This document shows positions 21,530 to 33,500 of a stretch of 64,000 bases of DNA, in pieces. The DNA lies in the NCBI GenBank assembly GCA_947095585.1, contig OX352761.1, positions 114,253,890 to 114,317,889 of the forward strand, given 5' to 3'. Numbering within the stretch: position 1 is the stretch's first letter; each line of letters begins with the position of its first letter. A program made the translations under genes and the position numbers. Below the pieces are notes generated by a model. It did no database searches, was not told where the DNA came from, and saw nothing but the letters and a program-made list of their open reading frames with translations. The stretch comes from Nephrocerus scutellatus. Lineage: Eukaryota > Arthropoda > Insecta > Diptera > Pipunculidae.

Positions 21530-22395
21530 TCCGATGAAAATCTCTATGTCAGTCAAAAAGTTTAACATTTTTGGAGGTTATGTTTCTCAAAAGTAATTTG
21601 TCGGTTCGCATCGCAACATTGTTTTTTATTTAATTGAAAAATTGAATTCAGTGAAAAAATGGAATTATTGCGTGAACATTTTTTTGCTTCGAATCACTTC
21701 ATTTTGGCGAAGAAGCACCATCCTTGAATTTAAACGCGAACGACGTTCACTCAAAGACGAGCCCCGTGAAGGTCGTCCAAAAACAGCTGTTGTGCCAGAA
21801 AACATCGATGATGTGAGAAAACTGATTGAAGAGGATCGTCATGTGACTTATCGGGAAATCGAGGCATGCCTAGGCATTAGTAACACCAGCGTATATACAA
21901 TCTTACATGAACATTTAAAGGGATCGGAAGCTATGTGCACGTTGGATTCCTCATTTTTTGACAGACGCACAAAAAAAGATTCGTGTCGATTGGTGCCGCC
22001 AAATGCTTGAAAAATTCGTTGAAGGTACTTCCAAAAACGTACACAAGATCGTGACAGGTGAAGAGTCATGGATATTTGCGTATGAGCCGGAAAGAAAAGG
22101 GCAATCGACTGTTTGGGTCTTTCAATTCGAAGAAGTATTTGAGCACTCAAACGAGCGAATTGATGGGCCATCGGCCTTACAGCCCCGACTTGGCACCCAA
22201 TGACTTCTTGCTGTTCCCAACAATCAAAGATAAGATGTGGACAACGAAGGAGCGGTTGAAGCGTTTAAAAACCATGTTTTCGAGCTATCATCTTCAGACT
22301 GGAAGTCATATTAGGATTTCGGGACTCTATGACTATCCTGACGAGACATATTATATTCAACAGGTGTTGACCTCTAATGTCTCGTCCTTAGGTTA
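21530..22395 (+). pseudogene. mariner transposase relic
   Basis: Frames together give EFKRERRSLKDEPREGRPKT and VVPENIDDVRKLIEEDRHV, then TYREIEACLGISNTSVYTIL (helix-turn-helix part), DAQKKIRVDWCRQMLEKF, GEESWIFAYEPERKGQSTVW (first catalytic Asp replaced by Glu) and YSPDLAPNDFLLFPTIKDK with the last catalytic Asp. Two frameshifts and a deletion around the middle Asp inactivate it. It belongs to a different lineage from the relic at 3.8 kb. Confidence 0.85.
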
Positions 22396-24479
22396 GTCTG
22401 CATCGTATATTCAATATAGCTGAAATTTTATGAGTATCTAAGTCCAAAATAGCATTTTTTTTATATTCGTGCATTGTGAACCAAACGAAAGAAAAAGCAA
22501 TTATTTTTGTTTTACTAAATCGTTTATTTTTTCTAGATTTTATATGTTGTTTGAAAAAGCCCAAATATTTTCTTTCTGTAGATTTGATTTTTATCGTTGA
22601 GTGCTTAATTAAGTACATGTAAATGTTATTTTGTTGTTTTAATAATTTCTTTGTTTGTTCCAGTTGTTTTTAGTTGCAATTTTGCTTAATGCAGCGTTAA
22701 TCTAGGTAGGTAGGTAAATGGAAATAATTGATTCATTTCATTTTTCATCTTTTCGTCTGTTGATTAATAATTACTATAAATTGCTGTTAGATCTTTGGTT
22801 GTTGCTGTTCTTGTTAATTTTTTGGTGTGAATATGAGATGTTGTTGCTATTGTTAATGTTCTGTTATCTGTGTCAAATCAAATAATGCTCTTTAATCCTA
22901 TGCGAAATAAAAAGATTTACCAAGAATAAATTGTAAAATGAAAACATTTATTTTAATAGGTAATTCATAGAAACAATTGCACAATTTTCTTTTGTATGTG
23001 TGTTTGTGTTTAGTATATAGAAAGAGTGTATAGATGTAGTTTTATAATATATAATTTACTTTAGTATAATAATAGTGATAATAATTGTTATTGTTGTTAT
23101 ATAAACGTATTGCAGAGAAATATGTTATAAACGAGGAAAAATCGCGTATTTATTGTTTCGTTAATGAACTAATATATAATTGAAACTGAAAATTGAACAG
23201 TTGGTTGGTTGGTTTCCCAATCATTGCACATTGCAATTTTCAAATAAATTATTTCTGTCATCATAAGTCAACGTATTTCCATAGATTAGTTTTCTACGAA
23301 GATGCGACGTACGTAAACAATTGCAAAATTTTTTTTCTCTGTTTTTTTTGTCTTTTGATTTTTTTTTACAACTAGCTCTAAGCGAAAGCGGTCATAGCAG
23401 TGAAGCGTATTCCACTCAATTATCTGTTATCCATTCTCCATTATTAGATTTTTGAATCCATTTAGAATTCGCTTTAATCCTACTGTTTAAAAAAAAATCA
23501 AAATTATACACACATTTTATATACTCTTATAATTGTTTTTAACTTTTTCTCACAAAACTTATCACAAAATTTATTGGGCGGAATTTTAGCTTGTATTATG
23601 TTTTATTTTTTTTTATATTTAATTTTAGGCTTTTTTTCTTGCATTTTTCTTTTTTCATATACGGTTTCTATAAAAGATACTCGTATAATTTATTAATGTG
23701 GCAAACATATTGTGTAGGTAGGTAAATAATAGAATTTTATACTAATCGTCGTACATTATTTTTTACATGTCGCACTTGCTACTACTATGCATATTTGGGA
23801 CGATTTAAAATATTTGAGTTTAAAAGAAAAATGATTTAGTTCATTTTTAGGGGGTGAGTAGCAGAGTTTCAAATCAAACCTTACGATCTGTGTAATTTTA
23901 TTGCAAACTCTACAATATCTATTGCTGCTATATTTTAAAAGCATAACGTGCCAATAAAATTATAATTTTTATTTTTTCCCAAATTCGTTGTAGTTATGAA
24001 GAACTTAAAATATTTTCTTATGATTTACTAATTGTTTGCCTTTTACATCAAACATATAAATACAGCTTCTAAGAAGATGAGAGACGAAGCTGTAGTTGTT
24101 TGCGGTTAAAGTGGGTGTGAGTGCTGTGACTTTACAACGGATGCGCGTCAGGATTTACGATTTTATTTTTTAGTGTTTGCGGGTGTGTGTGTGTGTCTTT
24201 ATGTATGTATTTATATCTATACTTTTAATTTTTCTTTCAGCATTGTAAATCAGGCATTTACTGTTATATATTTTTTTATCATATACGCAATATGACAGCT
24301 GTTACATATTTATATGTTTTATATGTTATTTCTTACTTGCCAAATGTTTATCTTATTGATTTCGCTTGCTTTTAGTAAAAATTTCTCATCCATTTTTGTT
24401 GGTTGTTTGAAGAATATTTTCTTATTATTAGTGTATTTTTTATTTTACTATATTATTTTATCGCACTTATCGATGACAC
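22396..24479 (-). other. Probable Cow 3' UTR and downstream AT-rich DNA
   Basis: Downstream (minus strand) of the Cow stop codon lies about 2 kb of AT-rich, run-rich DNA with no transposon match and many possible AATAAA signals (TTTATT on the plus strand, for example near 22523, 22947, 23145 and 23592). A long AU-rich 3' UTR is plausible, but I cannot choose the poly(A) site. Confidence 0.4.
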
Positions 24480-24586
24480 TTAGAAGACAAGCATTTGATC
24501 GGCACTTCCTTCCACGCTATCATCGTCGTCGGTTTCTTCATCTTCGTCATCGGATGTTAACGATGAAGCGTTATTTAGAACATTCT
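24480..24586 (-). CDS. Cow: Cow exon 10: acidic C-terminal tail and stop
   Basis: After acceptor GTTTTCAG, the split codon plus 35 codons read [20 protein letters not shown] and then [15 protein letters not shown] before TAA (24482-24480). A short acidic tail after the thyroglobulin domain is a testican trait. NAS is a possible N-glycosylation site. Confidence 0.88.
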
Positions 24587-27500
24587 CTGAAAACAATATT
24601 TAAAAATATTAGTTGAAATTTTTGTTATGACAAACAAATTAAGAAAAAACAAACATTAAACATTCGATTTTGTGGAAAAAGTTATGGGGACACTCTTAAG
24701 TTGATTGCTTTGATATTGATTGTTAAACGCCCACAAGCGTTCAATAGTATATTACATAACGAGCGAGGAAAGTGCACGTTGTCGTGTAAGTTAGAAGCTT
24801 GAAGCACGAGGCGGTTGCCGAGTACGATGATCTAACTAGCACGATAAGCACTTTCTGTGAGTAATGTACGCTATTTTTCACACGACCAAAACCGGTTTTC
24901 TGCTAAACCGGTTATGCGCAATGCAAAACTACTCTGGTAATGTGTGCTCGCTGTTACTGCAGTAAATAACAAAATTATTTTCTATGCTAACACACAAGTG
25001 GCGATAATGCCTACTTTCGAGGGTAGGTTATAGCGTAGGAAACAGTCACTTTCGTCTATGGTCGTGTGAAAAGTATTAACATTAAATCAACTATAAATTT
25101 CAGTTTAGTATTTACTCCCAGTACTAAACACGTACCCGAACTCATCGGACCAACGGATCTGCATTGCTAGTAGAGTAGTTAGTTTATCCGGTAAAATGTT
25201 CAGTTCGAATATAAGGTAATATGGGTTGTAGGCTCCTCCAAACCGTTCAAAGCCCCCGGTGTTGAGAGTATCTTTCCAGCAGGCAGCGATTTACAGAAGG
25301 CAATCGATCTCACCCTGCTGGGTAAGAATGCTTTATTTAGAGCAACCTACAGCTGGGGGTACATCCCAAATACCTGGAAAAATGTAAACGTAATCTTTTT
25401 AACCAAACCAGGCAATTGGCCTAGTGAGCTTCCCAAATCCTATAGACCTATAAGTCTACTTAGATCATTTGTCCTCAAAACCATGGAGAGACTCATTTTA
25501 GAGTCTGGGTAGATATGTCAGCCGCTCTGCACTCAAGTCAGTTTGCATACGGGAAAGGTAAAAGAACAGAAGCTTCCCTTCTCTATCTTGTGAAGAAGGT
25601 AGAAGAAAGTTATCGTTCCAAAGAAGTGGCTCTGTGTTCATTCCTTGACATTGGGGGCGCATTCGATAACACTCAATAATAACAATATTCGACGCGAAAG
25701 ACCGTTGCGATCCTAGGCCTATCTTCTCGCAACCATTGTATATTTTTGCACATAAATGAAGGTGACCTACAATTTAATGCTGTATCCAAACGGCGAATTA
25801 AGAAGCTATACGTGACGTTCTCGGACGTTTGTCAGACATTCGCAGGAGGTGGGCCACAGTAAAAAATACTTTTTTGGTTTTACTGGGATTCGAACCACGA
25901 ACCTCCTGCTCTGAAACCATGCATTTATCCACTGAGCAATGGCGCCCAGACACTACTCAATAGCAACAGCAATTAGTAGCAGAGGTACTAGGCCAACCAG
26001 TGGATATGGGCCATGCTTGAAAGGCGAGATATTACTTCCTCCTCAGGAGAAGTGGCCGAAGTTAAGGGTTGTTCCCAAGAAAGAGTCCTTTCTCCCCTTC
26101 TGTGGTCACTATTCGTCGACAATCTCTCAGTCGATATGGATATGCGGATGACTTGGCGATTGTTGTTTGTGTTAAACTCAGCACGACCATTTCTAATGTC
26201 GTGCTCACGTTTTACACGTTGTAGAATGGCGCACCAGAGAATAACTATCCATCAATCATTGGAAAACCGTTCAAGTGCCTTTCACAAAAAGAAGATTGAT
26301 CAATCTAGAACCTATCACTATCAACGCCACTACTTTCATTTATTCCAGTGAGGTTAAAGTTCTCGAAATTATCCTTGACAAACGGCTTAGCTGGAATCAT
26401 ATATTAAATCCGCCATCAACGCGCCACTAGGGACATTTGGTCCAGTAGACGCTTTTACGGCAGAACTTGTGGTCTTAATCCTAAAATGATACACTGGATG
26501 TATACAATGTTGGTGAGGCCCATTATCACGTACGAGGCCATCGTTTAGTAGCCGAAAGCCGAAAGACAACGGCAACTAAGCTGAAGAAGCCTTAAAGAAT
26601 TGCTTGTCTCGGTATCCGGGGTGCCATACGAACCAGTCCTACAACAGCATTAGAAGCTGTCGTAGAATTTCACCCCTGCAAATCTTCATTAGAGAGACGG
26701 CCACTAGCTGCAGCTAGAATACAAGTACAAGCCAAGACTCCTGAAATTTCTTGACTCGATTTCTGAATGAGGATGTTCTTCACTATTTTATTTTTCGTAT
26801 GACGTGAGTGGTATAAACAATCTTATTGGCTTCTATCAGTCAGTAAATCTACGATCGAACAGATATTCACCTTTTTGCGGATTTTGGAATAGACCATAAA
26901 TGTGTAGATAGATTTTAAAGTATTTATACAGAAGTATGTATGTCTTTAGGCTTCCTGCCCAACTCCTTTGATGTAGGAAGAAGATGATCAGTTCGCACTG
27001 CTTCGTCAAGATAGAGTCTGAGCTCTCGATATTAAAAAGGATTTAGTCAACAGTCCACTAAAACATCAAAACGCAGATTCAAACATTTGAACACATCAGG
27101 CATAATGATATATCAAATTCAGTAGATATCTCTCGAAAAGTTTTATTGTATTTTTAGAAGTTCAGCGATATTTAAAAGTATCTAGTTCTTTTTGTGTCCA
27201 CTTAGTTCTGTTAAAAAATTCCAAACGGGTATGCACACGTACCAGACACATGTACATGTACATGTACATGTACACAGAATGTAACATGCGTATCAAATAC
27301 GCTTATTGAAACACGCGTTTTAAAACAAGCACAAGAGTACACAAGATATCGATGTTTTTTTTTTTATTTAGACCGCTAATAACATAAAGGCAATAATTTT
27401 CTTAGAAAATTAAAGAATTCCCTCCAATAGTTCTTAAACAAATTTATTACTTACTTCTCCACTTACCACAATTAGGTTTTCCTCTGGTGCGAGTGTTGGC

Positions 27501-30500
27501 AAATTCTACACCATGCTTGTCCACACACCAACATACACCAACTGAGTTATGACATTGCGTTGGCTTATAGAATCCTTGAACATCACAGTCAGGTGCATAA
27601 GCCCCTTAAAAATGCCGAAAAGACAACAGAAATAATTATTAGAGTACCAAGCCTTTTTTGGTGAATGTTTCAATTAGAATTTTTTTAAAATATGAAAGCA
27701 AGCAATTTTGTGCTGTGTTAATATTTATGCGAATAAAATTCGTAATCAAAATTAGAAAAAAAGTCTTAAAAGTAGTATCTTTATGTGTCGAGGTAGTCAT
27801 TAGGTATTTTTGTAAATGCTACAACGAAGCAATGCTTTTAATTCATTTTTATTTTCATGCGCTACTGAGTCAGCGTTTTAGCGTAAAAATTAGTAAAGAG
27901 TATAAAGTAAAAAATGTATTGTTAAAAAATCAATATCTACCTATCTCACCTGCAAAATCGCCAGCGATTCTTCGTCGAACCGCGGCACAAGGACGGTCTG
28001 TCTTTTCGAAACAGCGACACCATTCGCGTGTGTTGATCGTGCTGTCCTGATCTAGGTCACAGGTATCGATGAAAGGCTTAATGCAGCGTTCGTTTTGATC
28101 GTGTTCCAAATCGTACATTTCTTGCAGTGACAGCATGCCATCGTTGTTTAAATCCAAATGACCGAACATCCATTTGGCCTCAGTCTTGCATGCTGGTGGG
28201 AAATGGGCCTTGGACTTTTGGTTGTGCTGACGGCGTTTCTTGCTGTCAGCCATAATCACTGAGAACCAATCAAGGAGACGATTGCCAATTGCAGTCAATT
28301 GCTGCGGCTTGCATTCAGCCGATTTAGATGGGTAACCTGCGGCGATGGGTGACGCTTGAGTTGGCTCTTGACTTAAAAAATTCTTACCATTGTTGGTATT
28401 TCCAGTTTTGGTGTATTTCTGTGGTTTATCTACGACCTCGTTGTAACCACGAATTTTGTGCTTGTCTTCCTGAAACTGATTGTCCTGGTAAAAAAAAAGA
28501 ATATTTTTTTTTGTACTTTTCACTTCGTAGCAATTAAGGTTTTTTATAAATATTTTTTGGTATTAGAAAAATAAGCTGTAGACAAATGTGGCGAGAGCTG
28601 AAACTTGTCAGCCTCATTGACTTTTTATAAGATCTGCGTGTGGCGCGTATGCCGCGTGTGAAGATTGTGGTTCCTACTTCTTGGAGGTAATTTTCAGCCA
28701 AACTTTCACACTTCCTAGAGACTTGAAATTTTGTGCGCAACTGTGTATCTTGAAACATTTTTGAGTAGCCGAATGTGACGGCTAAGACACATGTGGCACC
28801 AAAACGAAAAACTTGCAATTTAAATTTGCAAATTGAAACTTTTAAGCAGCCAATTGCTAATTGCGAGCAACCACTCGTGCTTGCAAGTAGCAAATTCGTA
28901 ATTTCTTGTCCGTTTTTAAATTATTCCCTGGAGAGGTGCCATTTTTATGTTATGGGATCAAAGAAGGCAAAAGCACGCTATAGGATCAAAGTAGATCCGA
29001 TTGGATCCATTTCGGAGGCACTGGAGCATATCGATTTCGAGCCGTCATCCAATTTGGCATCCCTAAACTCTGGTCGACGCGATCCTTTCAGCGTAGGCTT
29101 GGCCAGCCTCGCTGTCGTGTTCCATAAATCCTACCGCAGCAGCATCCTCTTCGCTCATGCGAGCTAAGTATCCCGCCCACCGGAGCCTACCAAGCTTAAT
29201 TCTCTTCACGATATCGACATTGTGGTAACGCTCGTAGATCTCATCAATATTGAGTCTCCGGAATTGTCCTTCCTAACATACTGGGCCAACAATTCTCCCT
29301 AAGACTTTTCTCTCTAACGCAGCTAAGAGGTCAGAATGCTTTTTGTTAAGCGACCAAGTCTCGGATCCATATCTAAGTACTGGTATGACTATTGTCTTTT
29401 AAACTGGTTAAAATATTGGTTTGAAGAGTCTTGACAGACCAAAGTAGACTTTGTTGGCTTTGAGCAACAGTGCGCGTATTTCTGGTTCCATGCTCTTACC
29501 TGCTGCTAGAGTTGACCCGAGATAGTTAAAGGATTGCACTACTTCAAATTCGCGCTCCACTATTTGAATTGAGGGCCCAATGTTGGATCTTCTACTCGCA
29601 GACGTGGCCTCTCATTTATGTGCAGGCCCAGATTTCGTGCCGCCTGCTCGATCTGGATGAAAGCTTCCTGTAAAGCTCTTCGGTTTCTACCAACGATGTC
29701 AGTATTGTATGCGTAAGCCTGTATCTGAATGGACTTCTAGATACGTTAGAGTCTCGGATCACTTTCTCCAACGCCAGGTTGAAGAGAAACAGCCAGTCCA
29801 TCCCCTTGTCGGAGCTCGTTAAAGATGTTGAATGGGCTTGATAGTGATCCGGATATTTTTACTTGGCTTATAACATTGGTCATGGTCAACCTACATAGTC
29901 GTGTCAGTTTATTTGATATGCCGAATTCTCTCATGGCTTTATAAAGTTATACTCTGGCTATGCTATCATAGGCGGCTTTACAGTCTATATAGTGAGTTTT
30001 GAAACTCTAGACTTTTTTCCATCACCTGCCTAAGTGTGTGAATCTAATCAGTTGTTGATTTGGGACGAAGCCACACTGGTATGGACCAATGATGACTTTA
30101 GCGTATGGGGCTATCCTGTCTTGTGGGATAGAGGAGAAAATCTTATACGCGGTACTCAACAACGTTATACCAGGATAATTGCTGGATGTTGTTATATCTC
30201 CTTTCTTATGTATGGGGCACAGGATGCCTTTTCGCCAGTCTTCTGTCATCGCTTCTTCCTCCCATACTTACACTATTAGTTCATGAGTTGCTCGGTGTAT
30301 TGCAGACCCTCCTGACTTAATCAGCTCCGCTGGAATACTATCTGATTCCGGGGCCTTATTATATTTGAGCCCATTTATCACTCTGCTAACTTTGTCTATG
30401 CTTGGTGGCGGCAGCATGGTGTGGTCTTCGGTCGTTAGTGAAGCCTCCAATTCTTCAGTTAGCGGGCTATTTAGCTACTCATGAAAGTGCTCTTCCCGTC

Positions 30501-33500
30501 GCTCTACGATGCCTTTTAGATCGGCGATCAAATGACCGCGTCCCACTGCGGACTCTTTGATAGAACTTCCGCGCCTGGTACGGTGCTCGCTCGTTCAGTC
30601 GCTAGCTTACATTCGTCTTCGAACCTGTCGTTCTTAAGGCGTGTCAATTTTTCTTAAACGGCCGACATCTCAGCCCCAGGACTTACTCTCCCTGCATTTA
30701 GGGCGAGTCCTCTCACTTGACCGTAGTTGTTTCTGGTCTCTTTGTTTGTTGACTAGAATCTGATTCGCGGATGCAGTCTTTCTTGATGGTGCAATCCGCG
30801 CTCGAAGCACCATACCAACAAGATAGTGGTCCGAGTCGACGTTGGCACGTTCGTATTGTCATCAGGTTCGAGTTGTGGCTCCATCAGGAGATACCCAGGT
30901 GGCTTTGTAGATATATTTACGCGCAAACCTTGTACTCGCAACAACCAAATTACTGCTTGCTGCCATCTCTATGACTCGTTGTCCATTGTCATTATTGTTG
31001 TGGTGTAAGCTATGGGTGCCAAATACTGGCTCCCTACCTATTTTGACATTCATATACCCCAGAATGCTTTTTACGCGTATGCCGCGTGTGAAGATTGTGG
31101 TTCCTACTTCTTGGAGATAATTTTCAGCCAAACTTTCACACTTCCTAGAGACTTGAAATTTTGTGCGCAACTGTGTATCTTGAAACATTTTTGAGTAGCC
31201 GAATGTGACGGCTAAGACACATGTGGCACCAAAACGAAAAACTTGCAATTTAAATTTGCAAATTGAAACTTTTAAGCAGCCAATTGCTAATTGCGAGCAA
31301 CCACTCGTGCTTGCAAGTAGCAAATTCGTAATTTCTTGTCCGTTTTTAAATTATTCCCTGGAGAGGTGCCATTTTTATGTTATGGGATCAAAGAAGGCAA
31401 AAGCACGCTATAGGATCAAAGTAGATCCGATTGGATCCATTTCGGAAGCACTGGAGCATATCGATTTCGAGCCGTCATCCAATTTGGCATCCCTAAACTC
31501 CGGTCGACGCGATCCTTCCAGCGTAGGCTTGGCCAGCCTCGCTGTCGTGTTCCATAAATCCTACCGCAGCAGCATCCTCTTCGCTCATGCGAGCTAAGTA
31601 TCCCGCCCACCGGAGCCTACCAAGCTTAATTCTCTTCACGATATCGACATTGTGGTAACGCTCGTAGATCTCATCAATATTGAGTCTCCGGAATTGTCCT
31701 TCCTAACATACTGGGCCAACAATTCTCCCTAAGACTTTTCTCTCTAACGCAGCTAAGAGGTCAGAATGCTTTTTGTTAAGCACCCAAGTCTCGGATCCAT
31801 ATCTAAGTACTGGTATGACTATTGTCTTTTAAACTGGTTAAAATACTGGTTTGAAGAGTCTTGACAGACCAAAGTAGACTTTGTTGGCTTTGAGCAACAG
31901 TGCGCGTATTTCTGGTTCCATGCTCTTATCTGCTGCTAGAGTTGACCCGAGATAGTTAAAGGATTGCACTACTTCAAATTCGCGCTCCACTATTTGAATT
32001 GAGGGCCCAATGTTGGATCTTCTACTCGCAGACGTGGCCTCTCATTTATGTGCAGGCCCAGATTTCGTGCCGCCTGCTCGATCTGGATGAAAGCTTCCTG
32101 TAAAGCTCTTCGGTTTCTACCAACGATGTCAGTATTGTATGCGTAAGCCTGTATCTGAATGGACTTCTAGATACGTTAGAGTCTCGGATCACTTTCTCCA
32201 ACGCCAGGTTGAAGAGAAACAGCCAGTCCATCCCCTTGTCGGAGCTCGTTAAAGATGTTGAATGGGCTTGATAGTGATCCGGATATTTTTACTTGGCTTA
32301 TAACATTGGTCATGGTCAACCTACATAGTCGTGTCAGTTTATTTGATATGCCGAATTCTCTCATGGCTTTATAAAGTTATACTCTGGCTATGCTATCATA
32401 GGCGGCTTTACAGTCTATATAGTGAGTTTTGAAACTCTAGACTTTTTTCCATCACCTGCCTAAGTGTGTGAATCTAATCAGTTGTTGATTTGGGACGAAG
32501 CCACACTGGTATGGACCAATGATGACTTTAGCGTATGGGGCTATCCTGTCTTGTGGGATAGAGGAGAAAATCTTATACGCGGTACTCAACAACGTTATAC
32601 CAGGATAATTGCTGGATGTTGTTATATCTCCTTTCTTATGTATGGGGCACAGGATGCCTTTTCGCCAGTCTTCTGTCATCGCTTCTTCCTCCCATACTTA
32701 TACTATTAGTTCATGAGTTGCTCGGTGTATTGCAGACCCTCCTGACTTAATCAGCTCCGCTGGGATACTATCTGATTCCGGGGCCTTATTATATTTGAGC
32801 CCATTTATCACTCTGCTAACTTTGTCTATGCTTGGTGGCGGCAGCATGGTGTGGTCTTCGGTCGTTAGTGAAGCCTTCAATTCTTCAGTTAGCGGGCTAT
32901 TTAGCTACTCATGAAAGTGCTCTTCCCGTCGCTCTACGATGCCTTTTAGATCGGCGATCAGATGACCGCGTCCCACTGCGGACTCTTTGATAGAACTTCC
33001 GCGCCTGGTACGGTGCTCGCTCGTTCAGTCGCTAGTTTACATTCGTCTTCGAACCTGTCGTTCTTAAGGCGTGTCAATTTTTCTTAAACGGCCGACATCT
33101 CAGCCCCAGGACTTACTCTCCCTGCATTTAGGGCGAGTCCTCTCACTTGACCGTAGTTGTTTCTGGTCTCTTTGTTTGTTGACTAGAATCTGATTCGCGG
33201 ATGCAGTCTTTCTTGATGGTGCAATCCGCGCTCGAAGCACCATACCAACAAGATAGTGGTCCGAGTCGACGTTGGCACGTTCGTATTGTCATCAGGTTCG
33301 AGTTGTGGCTCCATCAGGAGATACCCAGGTGGCTTTGTAGATATATTTACGCGCAAACCTTGTACTCGCAACAACCAAATTACTGCTTGCTGCCATCTCT
33401 ATGACTCGTTGTCCATTGTCATTATTGTTGTGGTGTAAGCTATGGGTGCCAAATACTGGCTCCCTACCTATTTTGACATTCATATACCCCAGAATGCTTT

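Noticed and set aside
27658..28050. Plus-strand frame of 130 residues
   Set aside because: Its second half is antisense to the conserved Cow EC exon and the first half is AT-rich intron.
28775..29167. Identical 130-residue plus-strand frames at 28775 and 31205 as a duplicated gene
   Set aside because: They are antisense to the LINE C-terminus and spacer; the identity comes from the tandem duplication.
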